Below, piece by piece: positions 21,697 through 32,585 of a DNA stretch of 64,000 nucleotides. The position numbers and the translations under genes are program-made. The DNA comes from Cylindrotheca closterium (Eukaryota; Bacillariophyta; Bacillariophyceae; Bacillariales; Bacillariaceae): assembly GCA_933822405.4 (NCBI GenBank), contig CAKOGP040001736.1:126981-190980 (forward strand), in the 5' to 3' direction. How positions within the stretch are numbered: position 1 is the stretch's first letter; the number at the start of each line of letters is the position of its first letter. The notes under the pieces are model-generated. The model saw only the letters and a program-made list of their open reading frames with translations, was not told the DNA's origin and searched no databases.

Positions 21697-22551
21697 ATGC
21701 ATTTGACAATAACACCTCATGGACCCGCCGTTCCATCCAGGCTCCCGGAAGCAGCTTTATTACTTCAGCATCATCCAAGGTGTCATCGGTTTCCAAGCAG
21801 TGTTTGTTTGCATTCCAAAATTGACAGGTCCACAGATGACGATGATTCCCAGAAACTCATTGCTCCGAATGACGACAACGTCAGAAGTCCCAATCCATTG
21901 CGTCTCCAGGTGAAGGAAGAGAGGCGGCTGCGAACCACCGGGTTGATTATTGGTATTTCCTTCCTCAGCCTTGCATCCGTCTTGGGAATTCTATTGGGAT
22001 TATTTGATCCACTTGTGTTCCTGGGTCTTTTGCTGATTGGCATATCGATAAGATATGGCATCACAGAATCCTACAACGAATATCAGGCTCCTTTTCCTTC
22101 CTCAGCCTTTGAGGTTCAACCTTCGACAATTCCAAGTGCCGGCATGGGACTCTTTGCGGGGTCCAACCTTGCCAAGTCGACCTATCTCTTTGATTACGAA
22201 GGCGAGGTTCTGACCGAAGAAGACTATTTTTCGCGTTACCCAAACGGCGATGGCCGGTATGTGGCCCGAGTTGATACTGGATTTTTCTCTCTACTGGGTA
22301 GTGAACCTGTCTACATTGATGGGATTGACCCAAAAAAGTCAAACAAAGCGCGGTATATGAATTCAGCGTCAGAAGACATGGCCAATGTCTATTGGAAAAA
22401 GCAACAGTTTGGATTTCAGGCTGGTGTCATGCACTTTTATTCTTCGCGAGATATTCAAAAGGGGGAGGAGTTATTCTTTGATTATGGTGATACCTATTGG
22501 CAGGCAGCAGACCAGATAGATAGTAGCAAACAAGAAGAAAATGAGATATGA
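21697..22551 (+). CDS. membrane-anchored SET-domain protein
   Basis: Single exon. The frame opens at an ATG at 21592, but a TATA-like run (TATATAAAAATAA, about 21637-21649) makes the ATG at 21697 more likely, giving 284 residues. After a hydrophilic N-terminus there are one or two hydrophobic segments (LIIGISFLSLASVLGILLGL and VFLGLLLIGISI), then a SET domain: STIPSAGMGLFAGSNL, KARYMNSASEDMANVYW (Asn-His-like core, His replaced) and RDIQKGEELFFDYGDTYW. Such proteins methylate Lys residues; this one would act at a membrane. The substrate is unknown. Confidence 0.75.
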   Translation: MHLTITPHGPAVPSRLPEAALLLQHHPRCHRFPSSVCLHSKIDRSTDDDDSQKLIAPNDDNVRSPNPLRLQVKEERRLRTTGLIIGISFLSLASVLGILLGLFDPLVFLGLLLIGISIRYGITESYNEYQAPFPSSAFEVQPSTIPSAGMGLFAGSNLAKSTYLFDYEGEVLTEEDYFSRYPNGDGRYVARVDTGFFSLLGSEPVYIDGIDPKKSNKARYMNSASEDMANVYWKKQQFGFQAGVMHFYSSRDIQKGEELFFDYGDTYWQAADQIDSSKQEENEI

Positions 22552-22755
22552 TACCCAGTATCTTGGAGCCAATCTTCGAGTCCTTCTTCCCATATTCGTC
22601 TCGCGTCCGATGCTATTTTATATTTCACTTGTATTGCTTAGAAGAGCTCCTGAAATCCAGTGATGCCCTATGGTCAATCGTCCACTTGCAACAGTTATAT
22701 GACCGAATTTCATGTGGATCCCTATTCTTGTTGGAATCGAAAATGGTTTCTTTCT

Positions 22756-22788
22756 CATTCATTCATTCATCCACTCATCCATTCATCA
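22756..22788. repeat. (CATT)n-like microsatellite
   Basis: Imperfect CATT/CATC repeats that run up to and just overlap the stop codon of the minus-strand glycosyltransferase at 22786. Confidence 0.6.
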
Positions 22789-24114
22789 TGACACTGGGTC
22801 CCATAGGCCATGCTTCATAAGATTTTGTCTCTTGTTCTTACCTCCAACAATCCAATTCGCGTGAGCCAAGACAACATCTTCTCGTTGACCTTCATCATAC
22901 TTTTTGAAGTATTGCTCGCCATTTGGGAATAACTCGACCGGTAGGCCTTGGAGTTTGATGATGGACATGCCAGACTCTTGTCGCTCCAACCAAAAGGCTT
23001 CGTAGGCTAGATTGAACGCCGTCTGATCATTGATGGCACCTCCACTGTCGCTGTCGTGACATCGCCTCTCCCACTCGTACACAAAGTGGACCGTCTTTGG
23101 ATTGGCCTTGATGGCGACAAATCCAGTACAAACCCCAAAGCCATGCGCATATTTCTTCCTCTTTACGTGGTCAAGGGCAACACTGATATCTACACCATCC
23201 ATGTAATTCTTGTTGATGAAAGGCAACGGACTCTTTTTCAAAAAGGTGTCAGAATCAATGTACAAGACATTTCGCCCAGAACACAAGACTTGCAACAGCC
23301 TAGTCGGGCGATTGGATATGAGCTGTTTGTACTTTTGAGAATAAGCGTCAAAGACTTCATCTGAAGAAGCTGAATCTTCAGCGGAGGAACCAGTTGAAGT
23401 GGATGATATTTTGGCTGGTTGCACATCTGTGGCCTGCTGAGAAGTAATTGGTGTGCTGGTGGTGGCATTCACAACCATGGTGTAGTCTCTGTTCAGAAAT
23501 TGAGCATTGGAAAGGCGATCGTAGGCTACAGAGTCCTCCGCAAACAACACCATGTCCATCTTCAAGTCCAGAATTTGAAAATGAGCGTACCAATTTTGGA
23601 AGAAGTCATAGAACCCCGCATTGATTGTCATGCATATCGTCCAAGGAATACGACCATCAGATTGTTTATATGATGATTCGTTTCTCAGCGGAGTGACAAC
23701 TTTTCGTTCAGAGCAAACGTTCGATATCATCTTCTGCTGTAGTCCACTTGCTAGACTGACCAAAGATTCCGAGACTTCAAACTTCTGCGTTGTCCACCTT
23801 GGCGGCTCATGCTGTGAGTCTGGTGGTGACATCATTCGGGGGGACGGAGGGGATTTGCCAAGGTATCCATTTCTGAATATGAAACGGAATCCAAAGAAAA
23901 GAGCAACATGAATTGCCAGGAGCGACAACCTGGAGAGTCGCGATGCCACAAATCCGCGGTAGAAGTGTATGCGATATGCTTTCCTCTCTTCTCGTTTGCC
24001 TCTATGTTTATTGTCTACGTCCAAATAGTCCTCCACCAGCACTTTCATTTGGAAATCTTCCACGTCATGATTGTGATTACGACCGATTTTCCTAGACCGA
24101 AAACGATCGCTCAT
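22786..24114 (-). CDS. type II membrane glycosyltransferase (nucleotide-sugar transferase-like), copy 1
   Basis: Single exon, 442 residues. The start at 24114 (MSDRFRSRK) is chosen because the downstream paralogue starts with the same residues; the frame is open 65 codons further up. A short basic cytosolic tail is followed by one membrane anchor (LSLLAIHVALFFGFRFIFR, about 75-95). The lumenal part has PWTICMTINAGFYDFF, VLFAEDSVAYDRL, and YIDSDTFLKKSPLPF with the DxD-like DSD that binds Mn and the nucleotide sugar, plus CTGFVAIKA and NDQTAFNLAYEAF, as in the nucleotide-diphospho-sugar transferase (GT77-like) family. It likely acts in the Golgi; donor and acceptor are unknown. Tandem paralogue of 24779-26119. 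Confidence 0.85.
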   Translation of the reverse strand: MSDRFRSRKIGRNHNHDVEDFQMKVLVEDYLDVDNKHRGKREERKAYRIHFYRGFVASRLSRLSLLAIHVALFFGFRFIFRNGYLGKSPPSPRMMSPPDSQHEPPRWTTQKFEVSESLVSLASGLQQKMISNVCSERKVVTPLRNESSYKQSDGRIPWTICMTINAGFYDFFQNWYAHFQILDLKMDMVLFAEDSVAYDRLSNAQFLNRDYTMVVNATTSTPITSQQATDVQPAKISSTSTGSSAEDSASSDEVFDAYSQKYKQLISNRPTRLLQVLCSGRNVLYIDSDTFLKKSPLPFINKNYMDGVDISVALDHVKRKKYAHGFGVCTGFVAIKANPKTVHFVYEWERRCHDSDSGGAINDQTAFNLAYEAFWLERQESGMSIIKLQGLPVELFPNGEQYFKKYDEGQREDVVLAHANWIVGGKNKRQNLMKHGLWDPVS

Positions 24115-24778
24115 GGTTCTTCCTTCATTCAGAACCTTCACAATGAAACCTTCAGTTTGATTCGAGCCTATTGTCGCCGGTATAATAGAGGGAGAGTATA
24201 ATAGAGTTTGACGAGATCCGCGAAATTTCCATTCGCCCAATTTGGCGGGGGAAAGACAATAGTCGAATGAGTCGACTAATGAAGACTTGATGGCAGATGC
24301 AAACAACACTATCAGTGTGCGGGCGCTACTTTACAGTTGCTATGACTGCGGTGCCTAGGTACTAAAAACAGCCGTCATTGTGACATTGAATAGAAGAAGG
24401 AAGGTGGTCCATCCATGTTAACTCAACTGTTTGGATTCGTTGAAACAATGTCCGGATGAGCACTATATCAGTACTTAATTTTAGCAGGTACTCGTATTCG
24501 ATGTATACGAGCAACCTCGATGGTACCATTCAGATCATATGGAACAAGGGAAGCTTTCCTCAAAGCGAAATCGTCCTTTGAGCTGTACGCATCATGCACC
24601 TTCTGATTTTGCTCTGAGATGTATGGGTATATTACTACAAGTACTCAACTCGCTGAAAGAAATCGACGTCGCCCTCCCCAATATACTGTTGCCATGATCA
24701 GTCTCTCAGACGCAGCTGCGCGAGGAGTGGAGACCTTGTCTCGGTATGCAATGTGATATATCATCAGAGTCCAAATCG
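24115..24778. other. intergenic between tandem glycosyltransferases
   Basis: The frame of copy 1 remains open to 24309, but those residues are not conserved in copy 2. No other feature is visible. Confidence 0.4.
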
Positions 24779-26119
24779 TCATTCTGGATCCCACAGGCCA
24801 TGCTTCATTAGATTGAGTTTCTTGTTGGCGCCACTCACTATCCAGTTAGCGTGGACCAATATTGCTTCTTCTCGTTGACTCTCATTGTAAAGGGTGAAAA
24901 ATTGTTCGCCATTTGGAAACAGTATAGAAGGTAAAACGTCCAGAGTTACCCTTCGAGAGCTGGATTCTTTCCAATTTTTCCACAAGGTTTCGTAAGCTAG
25001 ATTGAAAGCTTGTTGATCATTCTGGACGCGTGCATCATCGTGGCAACGTTTTTCCCAATCTGACAAAAAGTCAATCGTCTCTGACCTTGCCTTAATTGCG
25101 ATAAAACCGGTACAAAGATCATATGTATGCGCATAGGCCTCGGTTCCCATTTTGTCAATGGCGATGCTAATGTCCACTCCTTCCAGATAGTTCTTGTTGA
25201 TAACAGGCAATGGGCTCTTCTTCAAGACGGTATCAGTATCAATGTATAGCACATTGCGTCCAGAGCACAAGACTTGTAACAGCCTAGTTGGGCGATTGGC
25301 AATCAAGCTCCTGTATGCATAGGAATATATGTCGAACACTCCATGATTCCAGTCCGACCATAATGCATCCAAAGAACCTGATGAAGCATTCTCGTCTGAT
25401 TCATCGGTGGAAGAAGAGGATGACACATTTGCCGTGACATTTGATGGAGCCTGTGTTGGCAACACAGCTGCTTCAGCAGTCATGTGTTTTGATGGAGTAG
25501 ATGTCGCCATGGGAGAAGGGTCCGTAGTAGTATTGGTCGCATTGACAACTGTGGTATATTCGCGATTCAGAAACGTGGCATTGGAAAGGCGATCATAAAC
25601 AACCGCATCTTCGGCAAACAAAACAATTTCCAACTGCAAATCAAGCACTTTGTAATGCTTGTACCAGTTTCGGAAGAAGTCATAGAATCCGGAATTGATT
25701 GTCATGCAAATCGTCCAAGACACGTCACCCGATGTAGATGATTCGTTTCTTAGGGGAGAGACAGCTTTTCGTTCAGAACAGACGTCAGAGATAACTTTTT
25801 GTTGTTCTCGTGTGGATCCCTTGGAAAATGACGCAGGCAGCTCCCATTTCTGTGATTTTGTTTGTGTCTCGTGTGTATTGATAGTCGTAGAGTTATTGAC
25901 ATCTCCAGGGTATCTATTTCTGAACATTAGGAATAAGCGGACTCCAAAGAACAAAGCAACAATGGATACCAAGAGCGATCCTGAAAATCTGCTGCAGGAA
26001 TTCGTTTTGCATGCTCTTCTCTCCCTTCTCTTATGGGTGTCTAGTTCTTCCAACAAGTGGAATCCTTCGACATTATAGTGATTTTGACCAGGTTTCCTAG
26101 ACCTAAAACGATCGCTCAT
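24779..26119 (-). CDS. type II membrane glycosyltransferase (nucleotide-sugar transferase-like), copy 2
   Basis: Single exon, 446 residues. Same plan as copy 1: MSDRFRSRKPGQNH, one membrane anchor (SLLVSIVALFFGVRLFLMF), SWTICMTINSGFYDFF, VLFAEDAVVYDRL, YIDTDTVLKKSPLP with DTD in place of DSD, CTGFIAIKA and NDQQAFNLAYETLW. The segment between about 195 and 255 is a Ser/Thr/Ala-rich insert more variable than the rest and longer than in copy 1. Both copies end HGLWDP plus one or two residues. The pair arose by local duplication; the different linkers suggest an old one. Confidence 0.85.
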   Translation of the reverse strand: MSDRFRSRKPGQNHYNVEGFHLLEELDTHKRRERRACKTNSCSRFSGSLLVSIVALFFGVRLFLMFRNRYPGDVNNSTTINTHETQTKSQKWELPASFSKGSTREQQKVISDVCSERKAVSPLRNESSTSGDVSWTICMTINSGFYDFFRNWYKHYKVLDLQLEIVLFAEDAVVYDRLSNATFLNREYTTVVNATNTTTDPSPMATSTPSKHMTAEAAVLPTQAPSNVTANVSSSSSTDESDENASSGSLDALWSDWNHGVFDIYSYAYRSLIANRPTRLLQVLCSGRNVLYIDTDTVLKKSPLPVINKNYLEGVDISIAIDKMGTEAYAHTYDLCTGFIAIKARSETIDFLSDWEKRCHDDARVQNDQQAFNLAYETLWKNWKESSSRRVTLDVLPSILFPNGEQFFTLYNESQREEAILVHANWIVSGANKKLNLMKHGLWDPE

Positions 26120-27517
26120 AGTAGTTCTTTGTCCAAAGAAGTCCTTGATGATTGATGTATTCCTTCCTTCTATTTGATGTTCCAGTCTTCCTTATATCCT
26201 TGTATCCTTGTCGCCATTCTTGCTCGGTACTGTAGATGATACAACGCTATATATTCAGGGATTATTATTATCGCATTATATATATTATGTCATCACCTCA
26301 TCATCGTCGCCATACTGTATATCCGCGTACGATTATGATATAGATACTGTACGGTAGCGTGAAAATTTGAGTCGGATGCATCGCGCGAGTACCTGGTACT
26401 CTGCGCTTCTCCGCACGCTCCGACGACTGACTCACTCGCTCGCACTCACATACATTATTATAAAATATGCGGCATACAAAATATATTTATCCACCCCCGC
26501 TCCTGCCCTACCGTATATTTCTCTTTTAAAAGTTTATTGCCGGAACTACCTACGAGTGTATGATGAGGATTGGAGCATGCGTTCGGAAGAGAGCTTTCTG
26601 AAGCATTTATAGTGCGCCGTTAAAGGTTTCTTCTATGTTTTTGAAACGGTTGCAAGGCCATCGATGTGACATTTTCGCTTCGAGTAGTATTGGACAAAAG
26701 ACAACGAGAAGCAAGAGCACTACTACATTCCAATGGTGGTCTCGGTCAATAAGTCGAGGACGACCTTGCGACCTACAGAAGTGTCAGATGGAGGTCAAAA
26801 CCGCTACCAACAATAGTGACGGCGAGGATGTTAGCTCTGCGGCGAAAGGTTGCTGGAAGAAGGGTGGTCTTTGTCTGCGTGTGCTTCTTGGAAAATAATC
26901 TCAATCCGAGGGTACTAACAAGCACGAGCTGGATACGCAAGGGATTACGGATGTTACAAAGTTACTAAAGAGCGAAAGGTTGTTTTGCGGATGCTACAAG
27001 TCCCGCTAAAAGATTCTTTTGGCACAACTGAAGCTTTCCAAGAAGTTGCCTCACTCGAAGAAAAGTCGGAGGTTTTGGCCTCGCAGAGCTTTGTCGGCTT
27101 TCACCAGCAGACAATTGATGGGTCAGATTTCCAAACGAAGGATGGTGTGAATCTGTTCGTTGACACATGTTTGCGAAAGGACACGAAGAACGTTGATTGT
27201 AAAGGTATTATGAATGCACTAGTGCGCCATGCTCTCGGAAGCGACATTGAGGATTAGGGGTAATGGGGAGCGGACCGAGACAGTCGTTTATTACTTTAGC
27301 TACTTCAATAGCAGCAGCTGATGATATTTTGGCATGTTTGTCGATTGTGTCAAGAGGCTAGGCAGAATACGACGGGTAAGGACTGGAACTGTGCAAGCTC
27401 AAGGCAGCAGACAACAACTTCTGCCAGCTATGGTAGTGCGCAGTCTGGACCGTTGGTCGCTACTCCAGTAGCATCGATGACAATACACCTGCGCTGCTTG
27501 CACGATTCATTCATGCA
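26120..27517. other. intergenic with weak coding-like stretches
   Basis: The first 500 bases are the promoter side of copy 2, with AT repeats. On the plus strand 26635-26898 and 26985-27257 are open; the latter reads SLEEKSEVLASQSFVGFHQQ and ends GSDIED before TAG, and looks protein-like, but no start, splice partner or family can be assigned. A GTAC-rich site is at 26389-26400. Confidence 0.3.
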
Positions 27518-27543
27518 ATCGATCGATCGATCGATCGATCGAT
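27518..27543. repeat. (ATCG)n microsatellite
   Basis: Six and a half perfect copies of ATCG/GATC. Confidence 0.85.
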
Positions 27544-27867
27544 GAATCAAGCAATTACTGATATCGAGAAGTACTCGAGGTTGCCTTTTTTTTCTGTGAT
27601 ACCATAACACAGCGGTTGTTGTTGAAAGGGTCCAATTTGGTTGCCAATGTAATTCTGCCGGACTAAAAACTCATCAAGAAATCCTTTCACCTAAATTCCA
27701 TGTGATCGATAAATATTTTAATAACTCTTGGAGCAAATGTTGTGCCATATCGTCATGAAATTCACCATGGCCCAGCTATAGAAATCATATTGTCGCGTGG
27801 GATCATAGTTAAAGTTATAATATAATATAAGCTTATTGGGCGGGTTGTCCCAGTATTATATACTGCG

Positions 27868-28482
27868 TTAAGGATGGTACTGTAGCTGACCCACGAGATA
27901 ATGTTTGGCACCCTTATTTGGACGACGATCCTTGGGATCGTATCGGACTTCGGAACTGCCCCAATATTCGCAGACTTTTTGGGATTGACGCCCAAAACTT
28001 TTGGTCCATGATTGCTTAGCATCATCAATGGAGCATCGTCATCCTCTCTTGCTAACAATAGAGGCATTTTCAAAATGTCAATATAATCGGAATCAAAGGC
28101 AATCTTGAGGGCCGGTAACATGACGGCCTTGTGTTTGCTGTGGATCTATTGGAAGGGAGTGGTGGATGAGATCACAAACACGCTTTCCGAAAACTGTCCC
28201 CATCCAAATCGTCATTATAAATATCGTCCTGTGGTGGTGCCTTTCCATCAATCTTGCCATTGTCATCGTAGGCGTCATCCGTGAGCCGTTCCATGACCTC
28301 TCATTGTTTTTCCTTGTACTTCAATGGTTCCTGTGGACGAAGAGGCAGTGGAATGATGTCCAACACGGCATCTGTTGTAACCGACATGGGACCACACGAG
28401 ACTTGCATGATACTCTTCTTTTTGCCAAGATTCTTCCTCTTCCAATGACGCTGCTTTCGTAGCCACAATCTTGTCCAAAATG
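27868..28482 (-). pseudogene. decayed gene with in-frame TGA and frame change
   Basis: Reading down the minus strand, one frame gives FWTRLWLRKQRHWKRKN, then QVSCGPMSVTTDAVLDIIPL and PLKYKEKQ, a TGA (28301-28303), then EVMERLTDDAYDDNGKIDGK until a TGA near 28160. A new frame gives MLPALKIAFDSDYIDILKMP up to LLLAREDDDAP; a third gives DDAKQSWTKSFGRQSQKVCE, then EVRYDPKDRRPNKGAKHYLV and ends at TAA 27868-27870. The composition is plainly coding, but no canonical introns rescue the breaks. The family is not recognised. It may be a recent pseudogene, or a gene with non-canonical introns. Confidence 0.4.
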
Positions 28483-28588
28483 CAACTGTATTTCAATCTT
28501 GGTGATGGATTTTGATACGTACGGTATACTAGACTTATTACGTTCATGCGCAATCGTGCAAATATATATTGGTACATTGTTACAACCT

Positions 28589-29458
28589 TTATTCCTTCAC
28601 CTCCAAGGGCTTTGACTCAGAGGATGTCCAAATCTGCTTCACAACTTCGGTTCTGACTTTTCCTGTCCTACTGGAAAGCCACATCCGGTATGGGAGAGCA
28701 AATACCACTGTGAGATGACTCAGTACATACCATTTCCAATGAGCTAAGCATGGTACGTCATCTAAATTGGGAAAACCCAGAAAGCGAGGGCGGTATCCTT
28801 CGAGCTGTAAGTCTTCAGAGAACACATAGTATGTATCGCGGTTGTTTTTGTTGACGAAATCACGCCTTTGTTCATCAGCACCGGCATCTCCTGTCCACCT
28901 CTTCTTCACCGAAACCTTTGTCATGACATACTTTTCAATTTCACTCAGATTGAGAGACGTTGAAGTGTCTTGCCATCCAACAAATTTCAAACTATCACGT
29001 GCAGAATGTGTGTACACTTTCGCTTGATACGTTTCGGTGGTGGATCTTCCATCTTGGAATTTCGTGCGAGTTCTCGTTTCATAGTGGTAGCATCTGATGG
29101 AAAAATATACCGCTGGTTTTGTCTTGTACATCCTCCCCATGAACGTCACGATATCTTCGGTTGTCACAACACTTCGAATGTATTGGAAGCTGTTGCTTTT
29201 GAGACAAAAGGAGACGTAAAGAACGCCAAGAATTGTCTGAATTACTATGAAATGAAGGTCTAGAAGGAAACCCAGCACCCAAAGGAACGGCACAGCGATG
29301 AGCACAATGATAAAAATTGTGATGGCGAAATGCTTGTCTCGGAGGCACCCATCCACACATCCGACGCCATTGTGTGGCCGATTTTCATCAACTTCTTCGC
29401 ATTCGGCCACTTTCACCGGTTCTACCCACGGCCCTGAGCTCTCAATATCTTTCTTCAT
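28589..29458 (-). CDS. TMEM151-like membrane protein
   Basis: Single exon, 289 residues. An acidic N-terminus is followed by two close membrane segments (about 44-66 and 70-88: ITIFIIVLIAVPFLWVLGF and IVIQTILGVLYVSFCL) and a third near 250 (WYVLSHLTVVFALPYRMWL). The central part reads FSIRCYHYETRTRTKF then STTETYQAKVYTHSA, which matches the pattern of the TMEM151 family (xCYHYxTRTR). That family is found in animals and several protists; its function is unknown. Assignment is from the motif pattern, not a search. Confidence 0.75.
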   Translation of the reverse strand: MKKDIESSGPWVEPVKVAECEEVDENRPHNGVGCVDGCLRDKHFAITIFIIVLIAVPFLWVLGFLLDLHFIVIQTILGVLYVSFCLKSNSFQYIRSVVTTEDIVTFMGRMYKTKPAVYFSIRCYHYETRTRTKFQDGRSTTETYQAKVYTHSARDSLKFVGWQDTSTSLNLSEIEKYVMTKVSVKKRWTGDAGADEQRRDFVNKNNRDTYYVFSEDLQLEGYRPRFLGFPNLDDVPCLAHWKWYVLSHLTVVFALPYRMWLSSRTGKVRTEVVKQIWTSSESKPLEVKE

Positions 29459-30962
29459 GGCTTGTTGAGTATATGCCTTATTCTTCTTTGTCAGATTGGA
29501 GTTTGTGCCATTATTGTTGCAAAAGTTCTGACTGTGGAATTTTATTTCCGTTGGAGGTTACAGTATGGTACAGTATTTCTCGCAACATATAATAAGCACA
29601 TTTTACAGTATAAAATATATATTTACCAAAAGACACAACGACTATAACCGGCTTGCTCGCAGAAATACTGCTCGACAGCAATAATAGTTTATAAAAAAAA
29701 GACAAAATACACATCACGCACGACTTTTTAAAAAAACATCACCACCAGAACGCACTATTGCTGTCCTTTTGTTTGTGTTGTTCCAATCCGACCCCGTGAA
29801 CAAACTAAAATCTTCCTTCTCCTTGCATCAGTACTAGCTAGCGGCACTTCCAATTCCTCAGAGACAGGTTCCTCCGTCCGCTTCTGCATATTGAGCTTTT
29901 TACATATCGGTTCCTCAACTTTCATTGCGCAAAGTGACAAACAGTATTCAGTATGTAGCATAAAAGCTTCATTGTGTCGTGCCAAGTCCTCGCTTTAACA
30001 GGTTGGAGATTTGGTGCATTAAAGTAATGACAATGACTGGACCGTCTACAGGTATGGATGCTGCTGCGCTACTGTCATGAAGAAAAGGAGGGTTAGGGTT
30101 TGACAATGACTGGTGATATATCAGTTTCTAGCGGTCCCACACTTTCCTACACTGGTTACAACTGGGACAATGATACCGCCACTAGATTTTCAATTCAAGC
30201 CATGTTGTCCACCATTTTGGGAGCCGGCACTCTGGGAATGGTCAAAAGTCGGTCTTGTCAGACTGGGACTTCATTTGTCCTCATGCATGCCTGTTGTAAC
30301 GGATATGCTGAGTTGTGTCTGCCTGCTTTATTTGACGCAAAAAATTACTTGGCTCTGCAGCATTGCCACTACAGAGATGATTCAGAGATGATTCAATAGT
30401 CTCGTTAGAATGGCTGGTTGTACAACAAGGCGGCAACTGCTTTGTTGCTTTTCAGTTTTTGCTCTCTTGTCTAGTTTGATATTATTCATATTCCCCACAC
30501 TGATTTGTCTGGACACACTGATGTTTTGGCAGCAATCAAAGACAGAGGGACCAGTGTACAGGTACCAGCACCAAAATCATATTAGATCCAGTATATGGTA
30601 TGTACAGTCAAATTGTATCTATCAGAGCCGACAGCTCTTTTACTTTGTCTTCAAGTGTTTTAAAATCTTCGATTCAGCTGCCGACTTCTGACTACAAATA
30701 CTGTACACTGCCATCATCCTGCTGTGCTGCAATTCCCTGCACAGCGCCAATACTGCTTTAGTATGAATGCTGGCTGACACTGCTCTTTCATTTGCAAAAG
30801 TCCTTGTAGCAGGCAATATGTTGCTTTGAGCAAGAACTTGCAAATTGAGTAGCAAAGTGGTCGACGATATCCACCACTGACAGATTTGAGATTCCGATTC
30901 AGTCATCAAACAATCGAACGAACCAGCCCAGAATTGCAAGCTAGAACACCATCCTCTCCAGC
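29459..30962. other. intergenic, no supported gene
   Basis: Short open frames occur on both strands (29755-29985 minus, 30100-30399 plus) but have no recognisable family, splice support or conserved start. A single TTAGGG-like motif near 30092 is not a telomeric repeat. A GTAC-rich site is at 30559-30568. Confidence 0.4.
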
Positions 30963-32585
30963 TCATTTTCCCATATACGATTGTAAAGCTTGTTTTGCAC
31001 TGTCCTTGCAAGAATGCCCAGTTGTACACTGCCCCAAAAGGTTCTCCTGTGCGATTTCCTTTCGATTTGCTTCAAAGTACTTCATAAGTTCTTTGACCCG
31101 TTCAGGCTCGACGGCAAACCGCTTGTGCAATAACAACCAAAGTTTCCGGATCACTTCTGGTGACCCAACTTGAGCATCGGCCTCGACTCGCATCATTCCG
31201 GCCGATGTCCATGTACGGGATCGCAGAGCACCCAAAAGGAAGGCTTCCGCCATGTCAAGACAAGGCAGTGAATCCGTTTCTTCGTCCGATTCCGTTTCTG
31301 CCTTGCCTGGTGGATAGCAATTGTGTGCCGTTTGGTTGTTGGCATCGCGATGTGACAGTTTTAGGAGCAACGCATCATGAGGGTACACGGGTATTTTGGT
31401 CGGATCGGCTCGGACATTGTACCCCACCGTAATCCCAGGAGTGATGCACAATAGACTGTGTTGAATGGGGATTAGAATGCCTCGTTCAAGAAGGAAAGGA
31501 TCCGTTGTGTTATCAGCAGGCGTGTGCCATTCTAAATGGCGTCGAATGCACCAGTACAACCAATCTGGTGCGCTCGAATCATCATCTTTGTCGAATCGTC
31601 GTCTGGCGACGCCTTGGACGTAATCAAGGTACATTTGATGCAATCTATAGCATTTTCAGTTTGTGAGGAAAGGATCATCAAATCGCAAAAAGTGTGCATA
31701 CGAAAAAAGAATCTGTGAGTATGAATAAGGATTCGCAATAGGACCAAGAAGAAGGCCGTCGTGGCTTTGTTCCCAAACGACACTACCGACAAATGAAACT
31801 TACCCATCATCCGCATCCAATCGAGTCTCCAGGACTGGGAGTTCATTTCGTAGCGCCATTGCTTGCTGAAGCCATGTCAAGTTTCCGGTAAAAATTGTAG
31901 AATTCAACAGATCCTTGCCTTCTTCACCACCCTTCCAGGATCCATTATTCTTGTTGATCATAAAGTTGTTGTTGCTCCCCACCAGGTAAAAGTGTGGATA
32001 CGGCTTCATTGCTTCAATCATCAAATCACGAATTTCTGGACTTAGTTCCGGATCTGTCTTTACGATCCACAAGAATTCCGTAGTTGTCTGATTCATCATG
32101 GATGGAAAGCAAAAGGTCATGAATTGATGATACCGTGCCATTCCCAACGTTTTCAGTGTTCCTTGCTCTTGCATGAAACGAGTGTTGACAATATGTAAGA
32201 GGTCTGGCCATTCTTCTCGAATCTGATCGATTGGTTGTCTCAGTGGTTCGAGATCCTGAAGCTGATGAGGCAGAGTGTCAGCTGATGCTTGAATGCTTAT
32301 TGGTTTCGCTTTTTCGGGTCTAAGAAATGGGCTCGTGGGCTTTATCATGTTGGAATGGGCAAATAGCCATGGTAGAACAGCTAATGGAAGTGTCATCACC
32401 AGAATTACGACTCGAAAGTTTGTTTTTGGTTTCTTCTTGACTCGTCGACGTGAACTTGCTCTGGTCGATGACACGGAATTTGGTGATGGCAGAGCATGAT
32501 TCGATGATTCATTCCCTGCTCCATTATTGCACGTATCAATCGGTATTCTTCGGTGCCTATGCTTTGTGGTGTGCCCATTGTTCAT
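30963..32585 (-). CDS. rhamnosyltransferase-like glycosyltransferase
   Basis: Exons 32585-31804 and 31644-30963 with a 159-base intron (GTAAGT to TAG, phase 2) give 487 residues. A basic, Ser-rich cytosolic tail precedes one membrane anchor (VVILVMTLPLAVLPWLFA, about 57-74). The lumenal domain begins HIVNTRFMQEQG and has EFLWIVKTDPELSPEIRD and, exactly across the splice, RLDADDGLHQMYLDY. The RLDADD motif and flanks match the putative rhamnosyltransferase family (Pfam Rhamno_transf). It would act in the secretory pathway on extracellular glycans; the real sugar donor is unproven. Confidence 0.8.

Noticed and set aside
29755..29985. Minus-strand open frame of about 76 codons
   Set aside because: No ATG at the frame start, no recognisable motif and no splice partner.
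30088..30100. TTAGGG-like telomere motif
   Set aside because: Only about one and a half units, no array.
30100..30399. Plus-strand open frame of about 99 codons
   Set aside because: Some protein-like stretches but two overlapping frames are equally open and no family or start is supported.
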